Shown: positions 1 to 12,800 of the stretch, in pieces | How the letters are laid out: each line of letters opens with the position of its first letter | How positions within the stretch are numbered: the stretch's first letter is position 1 | Source: Bolinopsis microptera | Taxonomy: Eukaryota; Ctenophora; Tentaculata; Lobata; Bolinopsidae | Direction of reading: 5' to 3' | Assembly: GCF_026151205.1 (NCBI RefSeq) | Contig: NC_087079.1 | Span: 10,158,635-10,222,634 of the forward strand | DNA length: 64,000 nt | Notes under the pieces: model-generated | Told to the model about the DNA's origin: nothing | Seen by the model: only the letters and a program-made list of their open reading frames with translations | The model's database searches: none | Made by a program: the position numbers and the translations under genes

Positions 1-2599
1 ACACAATTAGTTTGTTTTAATTATTTATACATATAAATTGTATAAACTTTATTAAATTTCCGGTTATGGGAATTAAACATTTCGAGGAATTACTAATGAA
101 TTTACCGATAGAAACGCATGATCAATAATTGCAATAGTCTTAATTTAATCAAATGTAGATTAAATGGTGTAATCATACAAGTTTATTACTGGTTCATCTC
201 GTGTCCATGGCCATGTTAAGTGAGTATCACTATCATGTGATCCGCCCTCGTGTCCACAATTTTATTTTAGGAAAATATCGCCCTTTTGTCCAGGTGTCCT
301 ACGCCCTCGTGTCCTCTGCCCTTGTTTCCACCGCTTTTGTATCCTCCACCCTTGTGTCTGATTCCCGTGACAATTCAAAATAGTTTAAATAATGTTAATT
401 TGATTCAGATTGTTTTATTTGGTCTGGACTCCTAGGTGTTCGTTTTGTTTTCGAATTCTGCCTATGCCTACATTCTTTCTGTAGTAAACCTTAGTAGCCG
501 AAACCTTAGAAACAACTTGAAGTTGACACAGTACGACAGTACGTTGCAACCCTTTTCGCGCGCACGAGAGAGGTATACAACGAGTAGCAAGAAACAATTG
601 CATCTCACAAACCAATCTCGCGATTTATTATTGGATTTGGATGCTAGTAAGCTAATGTACGTGTAATTATTCAATAATTGTGAAGGAATATTCTTCGTTT
701 TACAGCGTCAATTACCCCCTTATCTTTTTCCTAATTGTGCGGACCAATTTTCGCTCTCTCGCGTAACACTCATTGTTTTGTTTTTTTCGTTAACGTTGGT
801 TTTGGATGGTTGCACCTTAAAATAAAAAATGATATTCGAACAAGCGCAATTCACGTGTCTGTCGTCTGATATGGTCCCACTCATCTTAATCGGCCTATTA
901 CTAATACTATTATTAGTTGGTTGTACAACAGAGATAACAATAATATTGCATTGCAGTTATTATCAGTGCCTTTAATGGCGGCAAATTCATCGATACTAGT
1001 TATATCAATCAATATCGATAAAATTGATAACTGGGTATGTGGTAGGTAACTTAGGGAAGTATTATATTTATATTAAAGTCATTACAATTGGCGCCAGCAT
1101 TGAATCTAGACCCATTTTGAACGAATACCATCGACCCCAGCCAATAGCCATAATAATTCAATAATTTAAGTACAGTGGAACAGCTTTTAAAACATTGACG
1201 TTCATTCTCTGCATGTCAAATTCTCAAAGTATTGTTCTAGAAACGACTGAATCTCACAAGCCGAACCTCGCGGTTTATTAACAAGATCATGCCGTCTCTT
1301 GGAGACTAGTTATAGGATAAATGATAATGTACGTGTTTAATTATTCAATAATTTTGAAGGAATCTTTTTCGTTTTACAGCGTCAATTACCTCCTTATCTT
1401 CTTCCTAAGTGCGGACCACACTTTCGCTGTACCGGTATTGCTATTGGATGTTATCCGGTGATGGCTCCAATCATCTGCCGTCAATGGAAGTCCAAGGGTG
1501 TAGGAAGAAGGGGGGGAGGGGGCGACCCTTTGGGCTATCCTGTCTAACTACAGTCTAACAGCACGATAGTTGCCCTTTGTAGTCTAAATTAACATTCCTT
1601 AATTTTCCCATATTTTTTGCCCAATCTTACAGTTCTGTTGGTGAATCGGGAGATTTGCTGTAGAACATTGTGGGACATTCTGCTAATATGCAATGTAAGT
1701 TAATTGATTGCTTTGGCAGGTAACTAATTGACTTAATTAAGAAACGTAAAGTCTTGCAGTCGCATATTAAGTGATGTAACTTGTAATACTTGTAATACTT
1801 TCATATTTGATATAAGCATTAAGAAGTGAGTAAAGTAGTGCGATTAGTTTATCAGCGAATTTAATCCCAATTTTAGGTGGATAAGAATACTATTGCATTA
1901 TCAAGTGTGGGAATTTATTGATAACTTTACTTAATTAAAGTTGGTCTTGAAATATGTCATTTTTATTTGGAGAAAATACTGGATTTATCATTTCACATCG
2001 CTAGATTTCAGTTCTGGAAGCAAATTTCCTGAAATGTTTTTCGAGAGAATACAATATGCATCCCTTTTTCGAACTACACTTATTATAATTATATCAATAT
2101 GAGACAGCTAATTACGTCAAAATTTCTTTTAATAATTTAAGTACAGTGGAACAGCGTTTAAAACATTGACGAGATCCTCTGAGCGTACGTGCTAAATCAC
2201 TTTACAGTCGAATTTCAAAACTTCCTCTAAAACGGGTCCTCTGCGTGTCAAATTCTAAAAAGATTATTCAAGAAACAACTGAATCTCACAAACCAAACCT
2301 CCCGGTGCTTAACAAAAACACAGTTTATTAACAAGGCGGCCTGAGGCCTGGAGACTAATAGGCTTATGTACGGATAATTATTCAATACTGATAATTATGA
2401 TTCCGAAGGAATCATCTTCATCTTACAGCGTCAATTAGTATTACCTCCTTATCTTCTTCCTAAGTGCGGACCAGTGGCCGACCAGTGCAGCCGACCAAGC
2501 TCTTCCGTTCTTTCGCGTAACACTCATTAATCTTTTAGTCCGGCGTGTTGTTGTTGCTCGTTCTGTTGCTCGCGCGTTTCTGTCGTTATTTGTTCTAAA
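1..2599. promoter_or_regulatory. Upstream region of the Rh gene with a triplicated segment
   Basis: No convincing coding exon is visible. A segment recurs three times, at about 590-790, 1,140-1,440 and 2,130-2,550. Shared landmarks are a block reading ACAGCGTCAATTA followed by a CTCCTTATCTT-like stretch and GCGGACCA, and a preceding block with GAATCTCACAA. Copies 1 and 3 also share TCGCGTAACACTCATT. Copies 2 and 3 share TTTAAGTACAGTGGAACAGC. The third copy ends just upstream of the Rh start codon, so it probably contains the promoter or 5' UTR; the others may be duplicated promoters. About 240-370 is a degenerate repeat of a CGCCCTTGTGTCC-like word. Promoter function is inference from position. 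Confidence 0.5.
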
Positions 2600-5500
2600 A
2601 TGACAGCTAATTACCACGCTATTTCTTCTCCTGATAAGAAGACAATGTTGGGGCGGTTCTCCCTACCAATATTTGGATACGTCGCTTTTGTAAGTTTAAA
2701 CTTTATTAGTTGATCAATAATTTAAAACTTTACCTTTACAATTCCAAAATCAAAATTTAAGTTCAATTGAGTGCTGATCGGTTGTCTCCAATGAGTGGAT
2801 ACATTATAGCGCCATTGCCCATTAATGACATCATTGGTGATAGAGCTGATAAAGCTAAACATGTTTTTATTCTTACTTGTTTCAACCCGCAGCCAATATT
2901 ATATTTATTTATTCTCGGGAATTAATATTTAATCTGGATTCCCTGCAGGCGTTGGTTCTGATCCTGTTTGGAGTATGTACGACTCTGGACGGAAACAGTG
3001 TTCTGAAACTGGGCGAGGGAGCCAATAACAGGACCAGGATTATTATACCTGCTGGAGCTAATGCTATGATGGGGTCTTACGGAAGTTAGTACTGTTTAGT
3101 TGGACTTTTAACCGGGTTAAAAACCTGGCCCGGGTTTCGCCTTTTAGGGGTGGTGAGCTGGGGTTTTTGTACCTTAATGTTATTTGGACAACTGAACGTC
3201 AGTTTTATCTTCTCTCACTAATTTGAAACAGTTGACCGTGCTGCTGCACAATCTGTATGGGTACCTTAACCAGTTAAGTGTAATTAGGTAATTAAATACA
3301 GTACGACCGAGTTCTTGATCTGGAGATACTAATTTTACTAAAGTTTGTATCTCCAAATATTAACTTAGAGTTAGAGTAATTAGTGTCCAGACCAGCCGAG
3401 GTTTTTGAAATAACCGGGTTAGTTCAATGTAACCTTAGACACTAAGTCTAAATTCCATCCAATAAAATCTTCTCAGTCATATATATGTATGATCTCTGGC
3501 AATATAAAAGACAAATCATACCGTTTTAACTTGTATGAATGAAAAGCATTAATAACCTAAAGTTAAACTTTAGGTTAACTTAATTCAGCATCAATCTATT
3601 TTTAGAAATTCTTTATATTATTTAAACTTCTATCTTTCACCAATTCGCCAGGAAGAATATATTCCGGAAATTATTTGTCTTTTTTATTGCCAGAGATCAT
3701 ATAAGACTGGGAAAATTTTATTGGATGGAATTTAGACTTAGTGTCTAAGGTTACAGAGAACTAACCCGGTTATCTCAAAAACCTCGGCTGTTCAAGACAC
3801 TAATTAAGTAATTACTCTAATTTTATATGTTAAACCCTTTTTTACGGAACTTTGTAATTAAAGGCACGTCCAATTTTTATTAAACCGTACCCACGTACTG
3901 TTTTACTTTTACCCATATTGATGGACAGCAGTATAATTTTAAGGAGACGTTCAAACAAAATTGACATCAAATATTATAGTTTTCTCGCTGAGCTGCGAAG
4001 AATTGACATCGTCGATCAAGCAAGTCTTCAATTTAAAACTCGTCTTAAAATTTGCATGGCTTGTTAAATCAAGCGTTATACGCTTGATTATCTTATCAAG
4101 CTTGAAAGCAATAAAAAGCCCATGAATTGAAAGGAAAAGCGGCAGAATTTTTAAATGTTCGTATTTAAGACCTCACAGTATACACTGCTCAGATACAGAG
4201 AGTTTAGTCATAAACGAAATATAAAAAGACTTGCACAATAATTATTAATGCAGTTGAAGAATTAAACATCTTATGCGTATGGTTTAAAATGATGCACGTA
4301 GGACTAGGCACACTGGAAGTGGGTGGTATATTTTTACCAACAAATTCTCATTTCAGTGATGATGGACGCAACAGCTATGTGTGTCATGGGTTTTGGATTC
4401 CTCTACGCTTTTTGTAGGTTTGTGTGTATGTCTATGCAGACCGGTTCAGAATATCGTCAAAATTTGGTGAATTTCCAGCGGTGTGAAAATTGTGTCACAC
4501 CACAACAAAATTAAAATTAATTCAGGTTAATAAAAAATAAATCTACGGTACCGTAACAATAACAGTAACAAGAAAATAAAGCTGTAAAAGTTGCAATTGC
4601 AACGGATCGACTTAATGAAAGTAACTGAAATACTGAATAACATAATTATAATGATTAAATTAATCGATTATCACACTTTAATTTCTATCCGGCCAGGAAA
4701 TATACCTGGGGAGGCATTGCATTCAACTACTTGATCTGTGGAATGTGCTTCTTATGGTGCCATGTTTGCACGTGCATCATCCACGCTATTTTCAACGGAG
4801 AGTTCGTCAAAACTGAAATAAACCTTGCAGCGTGAGTAATTATTTTATTTCAACTCGCTCAGAACATGTTTTTTAAGCTTTATCGGTTTTTGGGGATTCC
4901 AGGAATAAAGTATATAATCGGGAACTATCCGGGAACTATACGGGAACTATCCAATAAGCTCTACCTCCATTCTACAGGATGATAAGCGCTGATCTGGTAA
5001 CAGCAGCAGTTCTCATCACATTCGGAGTGATTTACGGCTTCGTGTCTCCTTGCCAGCTCATCGTCATCTGTCTCTTGGAACCCCTGGCTATGAAATTCAA
5101 CGAGCACATCGTCGTTCATTACCTTAACGTTAGTTGAACGAGTCTTAGCAAAACGAGCTATTTTTCGTTATGACTTATTTTTAATGTTTATCGGTATTAT
5201 AGTCTTCATATTCCTAAAAGCATAAAGTGTTTCGCAAAGTCTCAGTTAGGTCTCACGACTTAATTTGTCATTCCAATCTAAATTTAATTTAACGAATTTA
5301 TTTGTACTCATGGATCATATTCATACTGAAAATTGAATTTGCAAACTACCTGTCCCAGTACATCAAGACCAAACAATTTTACAAATATTTTAGTTTTTAA
5401 ATATAACTTGCCCCTGCAACACCACGGTTGGCAACATTTCAATATTTGATATTTCAGACTTCAGACGCGGGAGGCTCGATCCTAACTCACGCATTCGGTG

Positions 5501-8500
5501 CTTTCTTCGGACTGGGCTTAACCCTGGGACTTGGAGTAAAACCCAAACACATTCCAGAGGAGAACAGGCTCACAAACTACGTGTCTGACACCTTCTCTCT
5601 GGTGGGAACTATCGTCCTCTGGATGTTCTGGCCTAGTTTTAACGGTGGGTAATCACGGATCCCTCTTAGAGATGCCGGTTTAGGGGGTTTTCCAGCCTAT
5701 TTTTAGCCAAGGGTAATTTTAAACCACTCTTTTAACTGGAGGTTCCAATGGTTGGGACGTTGTGAGCCGGGCTCCGGAGTGGCTGAGGGGCAACATTTGT
5801 AGCCGTTAAAACATTTAGGGATTGGGATGCAATCATACAGTTGCATGATGAATATTAGACTTTTAACTGCTGAGACCTATCACGATCAGCGATTTTGAAA
5901 TATTATCATTAGGCTTTCCATCCTTAAATAAATAAGTTATAACTTATCTTGTATTGCATAAGTATAACCGTCAAAGTATTTTTATTATGCTAAATCGTCA
6001 TTATTAAGCAGAAATGTCGAAGAGACGGCTTTCTAGATTTTAGAGAAATATAATTATAAATGCACAGTCACCTAAATCGGGCTAAATCACCGTGATAGAA
6101 ACTGAGTATACAATTTGCATAATCAGTGAATACAATTTGATCATTGTAGCTGAGAAAATTAACTAGACAATGCGATGGTAAGGGAATTTGCTAGACATTT
6201 TTTATGAAAGCTGTCAAATCTCTTTTTCGAACCAAATTATCTCACAGTTCCCTCAAAGTACCAAGAAGTTCCTCTTATCACTCTAATGATTATTTATTAG
6301 TTTGGGTGTAATATTATGAAAGATATAGCACAAAATAACTGTTAATAAATGAGTAATGAAGTACGAACTAACTATTTTGTTCAAAGAATTCCGATTTAAA
6401 ACAGATCTAACATCACCTCCCTCAGGATCTTTGTTGTTTGACGACGCTTCAGTTCAACACAGAGTGGTGGTTAACACCTACCTGGCTATTTGTGCCTCTT
6501 GTGTGACCGCCATGGTCACCAGTCACCTTGTTCACGGCGGTAAAATCAACATGGTGAGTAGTAAGTATCATGGGTATTGAACAGTCAACATATGTTCCAC
6601 ATTGTGAACGCCTGATTAAACAACATAGATGTTTATTGGAATTTGATCTCGATGTCAGTTAAATTAGTGGGCCTGTTTAGTTATAATTCTCCCACGAAGT
6701 CATTTATTTGGAGTGGCCGGCATATGGACACGGTACAACCGGAATTTCAGGAATTTCAATTAATTGGCATCTTAGTACCATCCGTTACTTGTTCGTGGTA
6801 CAAATTTTAACTCGGAAACTTAACCCAACTAACACCCCATCCCTCAGTATACCCGACTAAACCCAATTCAACTAACACCCCGTCCCTCAGTATACCCGAC
6901 TAACACCCTACTAACACCCCGTCCCTCAGTATACCCGACTAACACCCCGTCCCTCAGTATACCCGACTAACACCCAACTAACACCCCGTCCCTCAGTATA
7001 CCCGACTAACACCCCGTCCCTCAGTATACCCGACTAAAACCCAGTCCCTTAGTATAGTGTATACCCGACTAAAACCCCGTCCTTCAGTATACCCGACTAA
7101 ACCCCCGTCCTTCAGTATACCCGACTAAACTCAATTAACACCCCGTCCCTCAGTATACCCGACTAAAACCCCGTCCTTCAGTATACCCGACTAACACCCA
7201 ACTAACACTCCGTCCCTCAGTATACCCGACTAACACCCAACTAACACCCCTTCCTTCAGTATACCCGACTAACACCCAACTAACACCCCTTCCTTCAGTA
7301 TACCCGACTAACACCCAACTAACACCCCTTCCTTCAGTATACCCGACTAACACCCAACTAACACTCCGTCACTCAGTAAACCCGACTAAAACCCAACTAA
7401 CACCCCTTCCTTCAGTAAACCCGACTAACACCCGACTAACACTCCGTCCCTCAGTATACCCGACTAACACCCAACTAACACCCCGTCCCTCAGTATACCC
7501 GACTAACACCCAACTAACACCCCGTCCTTCAGTAAACCCGACTAAAACCCAACTAACACCCCGTCCCTCAGTATACCCGACTAACACCCCGTCCCTCAGA
7601 ATACCCGACTAAACCCAACTAACACCCCTTCCTTCAGTATACCCGACTAACACCCCGTCCCTCAGAATACCCGACTAAACCCAACTAACACCCCGTCCCT
7701 CAGTATACCCGACTAACACCCCGTCCCTCAGAATACCCGACTAAACCCACCTAACACCCCGTCCCTCAGTATACCCGACTAACACCCCGTCCCTCAGTAT
7801 ACCCGACTAACACCCCGTCCCTCAAAATACCCGACTAAACCCAACTTACACCCCGTCCCTCAGTATACCCGACAAACACCCCGTCCGTCAGTAAACCCGA
7901 CTAAACCCAACTAACACCCCGTCCCTCAGTATACCCGACTAACACCCCGTCCCTCAGAATACCCGACTAAACCCAACTAACACCCCTTCCTTCAGTATAC
8001 CCGACTAACACCCCGTCCCTCAGAATACCCGACTAAACCCAATTAACACCCCGTCCCTCAGTATACCCGACTAAAACCCCGTCCCTCAGAATACCCGACT
8101 AAACCCAACTAACACCCCTTCCCTCAGTATACCCGACTAACACCCAACTAACACCCCGTCCCTCAGTAAACCCGACTAACACCCAACTAACACCCCGTCC
8201 CTCAGTATACCCGACTAACACGCCGTCCGTCAGTAAACCCGACTAAACCCAACTAACACCCCGTCCCTCAGTATACCCGACTAACACCCCGTCCCTCAGT
8301 ATACCCGACTAACACCCCGTCACTCAGTATACCCGACTAACACCCAACTAACACCCTTATCTCCTCAGTTGGAAGTTCAGAACGCCACTCTAGCAGGGGG
8401 TGTCTCTATCGGTATGAGCTGCAGCTACAACGTTGAACCTTGGGTGCCCGTCCTCATTGGTGGTCTAGCTGGTGCTTTGTCCAGTGTTGGGTACGGACAC

Positions 8501-10487
8501 ATTTCCGGCTGTATGGAGGTGAGAGTTTAACTTTGTAACATTTCATCTGATTGAAATGAATGTTTGAGTTATTAACTCCCCGAGTTATTTGTTATTAGAG
8601 TTATTTACTCCCTGGCAGAACCTGGGAGCAATGGACAGTGCTGGAGCCACTCAGTTACATGGAATACCGGGAATATTTGGAGCTCTGGCAGCAGGGATTG
8701 TAGTCCTCGCAACCACCAACAACCAGTAAATTACCATGTCACATATTTTATATGAAGATATCAGAACTTTATTATATGTAAAAATGTTCCCACATTACGT
8801 TAAAACTTAAAACTTAATCATTGCTTGTAGTTTGTACGTGACTTTCAGTTTTAACAGGTCACTCATTTAAATTTAATTTCTTCAGATACTTCGCCGCCGA
8901 TACAGTATGGACAGAAATGGATGACAACACAAATGGGAAGCAGTTTGGGATGATAATAGCTTCGATACTCGCTACTGTAGCTATAGCCGTAGCAACTGGA
9001 ATTCTCAATGGTAAATTATATTGTTTTTAAAAAGTTTTATTTACATTTTATACATATTTCCTATTATGTAATGTTTAAGGCAGCCACTATTAAATCGGTT
9101 CAAATACTTTCGATTTTGAAAATATTAAAAACATTATTATAAATAACATATTTATATATTCTGTGATTAAATTTATTTTGTTGATTATAATGTTGTGATT
9201 GCATATTTATTGTAAACATATTATATTTCAATATTATTTATAAACGCGATGGAAATATTTTAAGCGGATAATATCCTGTCCAAACCCAGGATACATAACA
9301 TGAAAAATTTGTTGTAACTTTGTATGAAAAGTATTCTGCATTAATATGTTTAATTATTCAAATAATCTAACCATTATGAGTATAAAACTTATCCTTACAG
9401 GACTGTTGATCCGTGTGCCAATTTGTGAGAAAGTGGAGAGGAAAATGTACATCAACGAGGCACCATACTTCGAGGTAACTTACTTCTTGGTTTGATAATG
9501 CTACAATTATTACAAGACTTTTAATATAGACGGCAAATAAATTTGTGCCGCAAATTCGTTTGCCAAACGAAAAAACTCCGTACGCTTTCTTGCCATTTTT
9601 CTATTTCACCTAATGTTAATAGTTACCGGATGATGAAGACACCACTATAAAAGTCTCAAGTGCTTAATTTTCAAGCGTGTAGTGAGTCTCCTTGTTAAGC
9701 TGTTCCAATAATTTCATCGTCAGCATGTTTTAGAGAAAAAATAATTTATAGTATCAGTAAACACGTGATTGATGTGTCGTCATAATACGTGGTGTGACGT
9801 CATAATACTTGGTGTGACGTCATAATACGTGGTGTGACGTCACATAGATAAATGTTTTTCATTGTGTAACTGTAAAGCATTTTAAATGAATAAAAAATAA
9901 TTGTGATATTCAGGTTTTAACCTGCATTTTTTAGTGCCGAGTAATGCCTCCTGGTAGTGTTCCTCAATCAATCAATAAATTAGCTTGAAAATTATTTGTA
10001 TTTTCACTGTTGATCATCGATTCGTGGATTGATAAAGCTCTAGCTGAAGTAATCGATAGCACAATTTTCATGTTCGTTTATTTATTTTCTAACAATTTAC
10101 CCGACTGTGAAGTGTATTACATCAGCCATAATCAACTGGTATTGGAAATGGAAAGTTTGAGATATTTGATATGTCCACCTATCGTGATTAAAATTACTTC
10201 GCCTTGAGCCTTGGGGATACTGCGGAGTGATGAAACTCCATTTGTGTTTCACTATTCAATTCTTAACAGTTGATATAACAATTATTGTCCTATCATATTT
10301 TGTGATTTAGGATAGTTATTTAAAATTTTAAAGACCCATGGCTGGATTGTCAAATTGTACATTTATTCTGACACCGAATTTCATGTTTCAGTTATCTCAA
10401 AGGGTCGTGTATCAATGTGAAACTCACAACAACGGTGAAGATAAACTACAAGTACAGAGTGGGCCACGAATTACAGACCTTTTCTAA
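2600..10487 (+). CDS. Rh: Rh-type ammonium/ammonia channel (SLC42-like), complete, 12 exons
   Basis: Rh glycoproteins are trimeric membrane channels for NH3/NH4+ and possibly CO2. My exon model is 2600-2689, 2949-3084, 4357-4417, 4697-4831, 4978-5128, 5458-5644, 6426-6553, 8369-8518, 8619-8725, 8886-9010, 9401-9474 and 10392-10487. It totals 1,440 nt (479 residues plus stop), usual for Rh proteins, and all splice phases agree. Family motifs: GFGFLYAF then YTWGG in exons 3-4; DAGGSILTHAFGAFFGL in exon 6; WMFWPSFN at the end of exon 6; LHGIPGIFGALAAG in exon 9. The two pore histidines of the Amt/Rh family are at about residues 202 and 360, and the conserved Asp of DAGG at about 194, so the channel should work. 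Residues are hydrophobic throughout with about 11-12 membrane segments expected. Exon 3 ends at TGTAG before GTTTGT; an alternative GT 4 bases earlier breaks the frame. Intron 7 holds a 1.5-kb minisatellite, and the final exon runs into a MITE that supplies the last residues and stop. The ATG at 2600 is the first in frame with exon 2. Confidence 0.93.
3371..3821. mobile_element. Foldback MITE in Rh intron 2
   Basis: The two ends of this stretch are inverted copies of each other. The left arm contains CAGCCGAGGTTTTTGA, AACCGGGTTAGTT and TAGACACTAAGTCTAAATTCC; the right arm carries their reverse complements in reverse order. The outer ends share a TTAGAGTAATTA-like sequence. No coding capacity is seen, so it is a non-autonomous inverted-repeat element. 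The superfamily is not determined. Confidence 0.7.
6823..8362 (+). repeat. Minisatellite in Rh intron 7 that resembles a 3' splice site
   Basis: About 1.5 kb of tandem repeats with a core CCCGACTAACACC, CCGTCCCTCAG, TATA. Units are about 28 bp, or longer where an extra ACCCAACTAAC is inserted, and differ by point changes. Each unit has CTAAC, a C/T-rich run and CTCAG, the order of branch point, pyrimidine tract and acceptor AG. The last unit merges into the true acceptor of exon 8 (…CTAACACCCTTATCTCCTCAG). See findings. Confidence 0.95.
9778..9842. repeat. 20-bp tandem repeat carrying TGACGTCA
   Basis: Three to four copies of a 20-bp unit (core GTGTGACGTCATAATAC) lie in Rh intron 11. Three complete units contain TGACGTCA, the consensus palindrome bound by CREB/ATF factors. 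Regulatory use is inference. Confidence 0.75.
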
Positions 10488-10787
10488 ACTGCTCTAGTTT
10501 GGTCATTTCAAGTCCAATCTTTACAAATTTGGTCTTTTCTTGAAGCTTCGATAAAGAATTTTTATTTATTATCATGATTTTTAGGGTCACAGTTTTGAGG
10601 GTCACGGACTATACCCCTTGAGGAAAGTCTCCCCTGAATGGCGTGCTAACTAGTGGCTTTCTATCAACAATATTCCAAAAAGTATTCATCTAAGCATCAA
10701 GATAAGACCAAGTTTGTGAAGATTGAACTTGAAATGACCAAACTAAAGCAGTCTAGAGAAGGTCTGTAATTTGTGGCCCATCCTGTA
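10453..10787. mobile_element. MITE overlapping the 3' end of the Rh gene
   Basis: The element starts with TACAGAGTGGGCCACGAATT and ends with the reverse complement of TACAGGATGGGCCACAAATT. The inverted arms continue for roughly 90 bp through blocks such as ACAGACCTT and TTTAGTTTGGTCATTTCAAG. It is about 335 bp and non-coding. The last Rh exon reads into its left arm, so the Rh stop codon at 10,485 is inside the MITE. Confidence 0.85.
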
Positions 10788-12800
10788 GAAATTTGTCATA
10801 CGTTGTATGACCCGCCGCGCACGAAGTGCGCGGCTCCCCCTGTATCGTCAGGACGATAAACCATAGTGAAACGACCGTGGGGGTCGCAACGTGATACAAG
10901 TAGAAATGCAATAAACAGTCAGCTGTTAATAGTACTATGTTTTCTAGAACTATTAAAACTGCTACTTATGTATTAAACAGGTAGGGATGTTATACCGATT
11001 GTTTGGTCTGTGGTAGTAGATTTTACAATTTTGTATCATTATTCTTTATTCCATAATGAATAATATATCGTCAATACAGGAGGGTTATGATTATAGAGAA
11101 TATGTCTGAATATGTTTCATTTATTTAATGTATCTGCAAATAAAATTTCAAGCCATTTTAATGTACCAAAACTAACCAAAATTTATGAATATAAGTATCT
11201 TTAAAGTATCAAATCTATTTAAGAAACTGTGCTACATTTTCATGTCCAATTTGTTCATATACTGTTTTATACTTTTATAGTACTAATACGCTACGTATCT
11301 TAATCTACTCAATGAGTATAAGTTTATTATTAACTATTATCTCTATCATAGTTATTGATTATGATATTTAGTCGTTTTCTTGTAATACTTGAAGTGTTCA
11401 TGATTTAATGAAACTGTGTTATTAGCATGGTTACGCGGTTAATTATTGTTTATTATTTTCGGTTATTAGGATTACCTTAATATCTTATAAATGTCTAATA
11501 AAAAGTTTATAATGTTTAATACTTTAATATATTAAAGTATTAAACAGTATAAACTTTTTGAAGTTTGTATACAATTCATATTGTATACAATTCATATTGT
11601 ATACAATTCATATTGATTAGAATAATTTCATCCCATAATAAAACTTGTGGTTGGTCTTTATAGTTTCAATCTTATAAAATACAGAAAATACCCGAAATAC
11701 CGAAAGTACCTTCCAAAATCCTGACTGCAATTATTCTCTCTTAATTATTTCTACTTGCTATTTCTAGTTTCTACTTCCGTCTTTTATCAAGTGCTAAAAA
11801 TCTCTTAACTGTAGGACCACTCTTTTGCTCTAACCAGAGCGCTTGTTAAGTAGCGCGCGCCCGCCGCGCCGAAGGCTCATTACATGGTTATGTGAATTGT
11901 GAAACCACTCATTAACTTATTAAAACCTGTTGATAAAGTTCAGTCTAAAAAACCAAGGTTTCAATATTTCTCCCAACCCATCAGGGTATTCAAGAGATTT
12001 GCAATTTTTCTCAAACGTAATAAAAAGGCTCCTGATAACTGAAATTAACTTTATTTGAAATTAGAAGTTATATTATCGTACAAAACATGTATTGTCAAAC
12101 AAAATCAGAAAACATATCATACAATTTCAATTAGCATTGTAGTAGTTAACAATCAAGGAATCAAGGAAAACACCGCCACGTTCATAGGAATTCCATACAT
12201 CATAATATATCCAAAATATATGCAAAATCACGCAATTTCAAACCAAAAGCTGATTAATTTTCAAAAGTTTCTGATTCGAGCCTAAATGTTTCTCCATATC
12301 AATCCTACAATCTCTCTTAATAAGTGCCATTCCAATTCTATACCATGTCATCTGTGTATCCCTAATTGAAGAAGTCCAAAGCTAAATTCATAATTACATA
12401 TTAACAGTCATATGATGATGGAGGTCATGCAATTCGTATTTTAATAACTCTGATAATATCATTTCGTCATTGATTTGGTCAAATTTCCAGGTAAATGATA
12501 AGAAATTCATGCACTTCCATAGCCCTAGTGTTGTCATAAAAAGATATACATATAAAAATATCATGCAGAATACACCCTAGGTGATTTGTCGCTATAAAAT
12601 ATTGTTGAATTAATTAATATTATCAAAAGTTTAAAGCAAATAATGAATCTTCCCCTGTTATGTCATGTGATATATGCATCTGAAAGTGAAATAAAACAAA
12701 ATAAACTCTCTATAAGGTCCCTCGCGCAGCTAAACAGCTAATTAAAAGCAGTCGGCTGATCCCTGTATCTGATAAACCTTATATTATCTCTATCAGTAAT
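10788..12800. other. Intergenic region between convergent Rh and F-BAR genes
   Basis: I see no coding exon. It should contain both 3' UTRs. Visible features are a GC-rich patch near 10,811-10,840 (CCGCCGCGCACGAAGTGCGCGG, partly palindromic), a 16-bp unit repeated three times near 11,567-11,615 (TTGTATACAATTCATA), and a GC-rich patch near 11,851-11,872. The rest is AT-rich and featureless to me. Confidence 0.6.

Noticed and set aside
7150-7587. Repeat proteins on the minus strand (LVGYTEGRGVSWV units)
   Set aside because: They are translations of the Rh intron 7 minisatellite, with no signal or non-repeat part.
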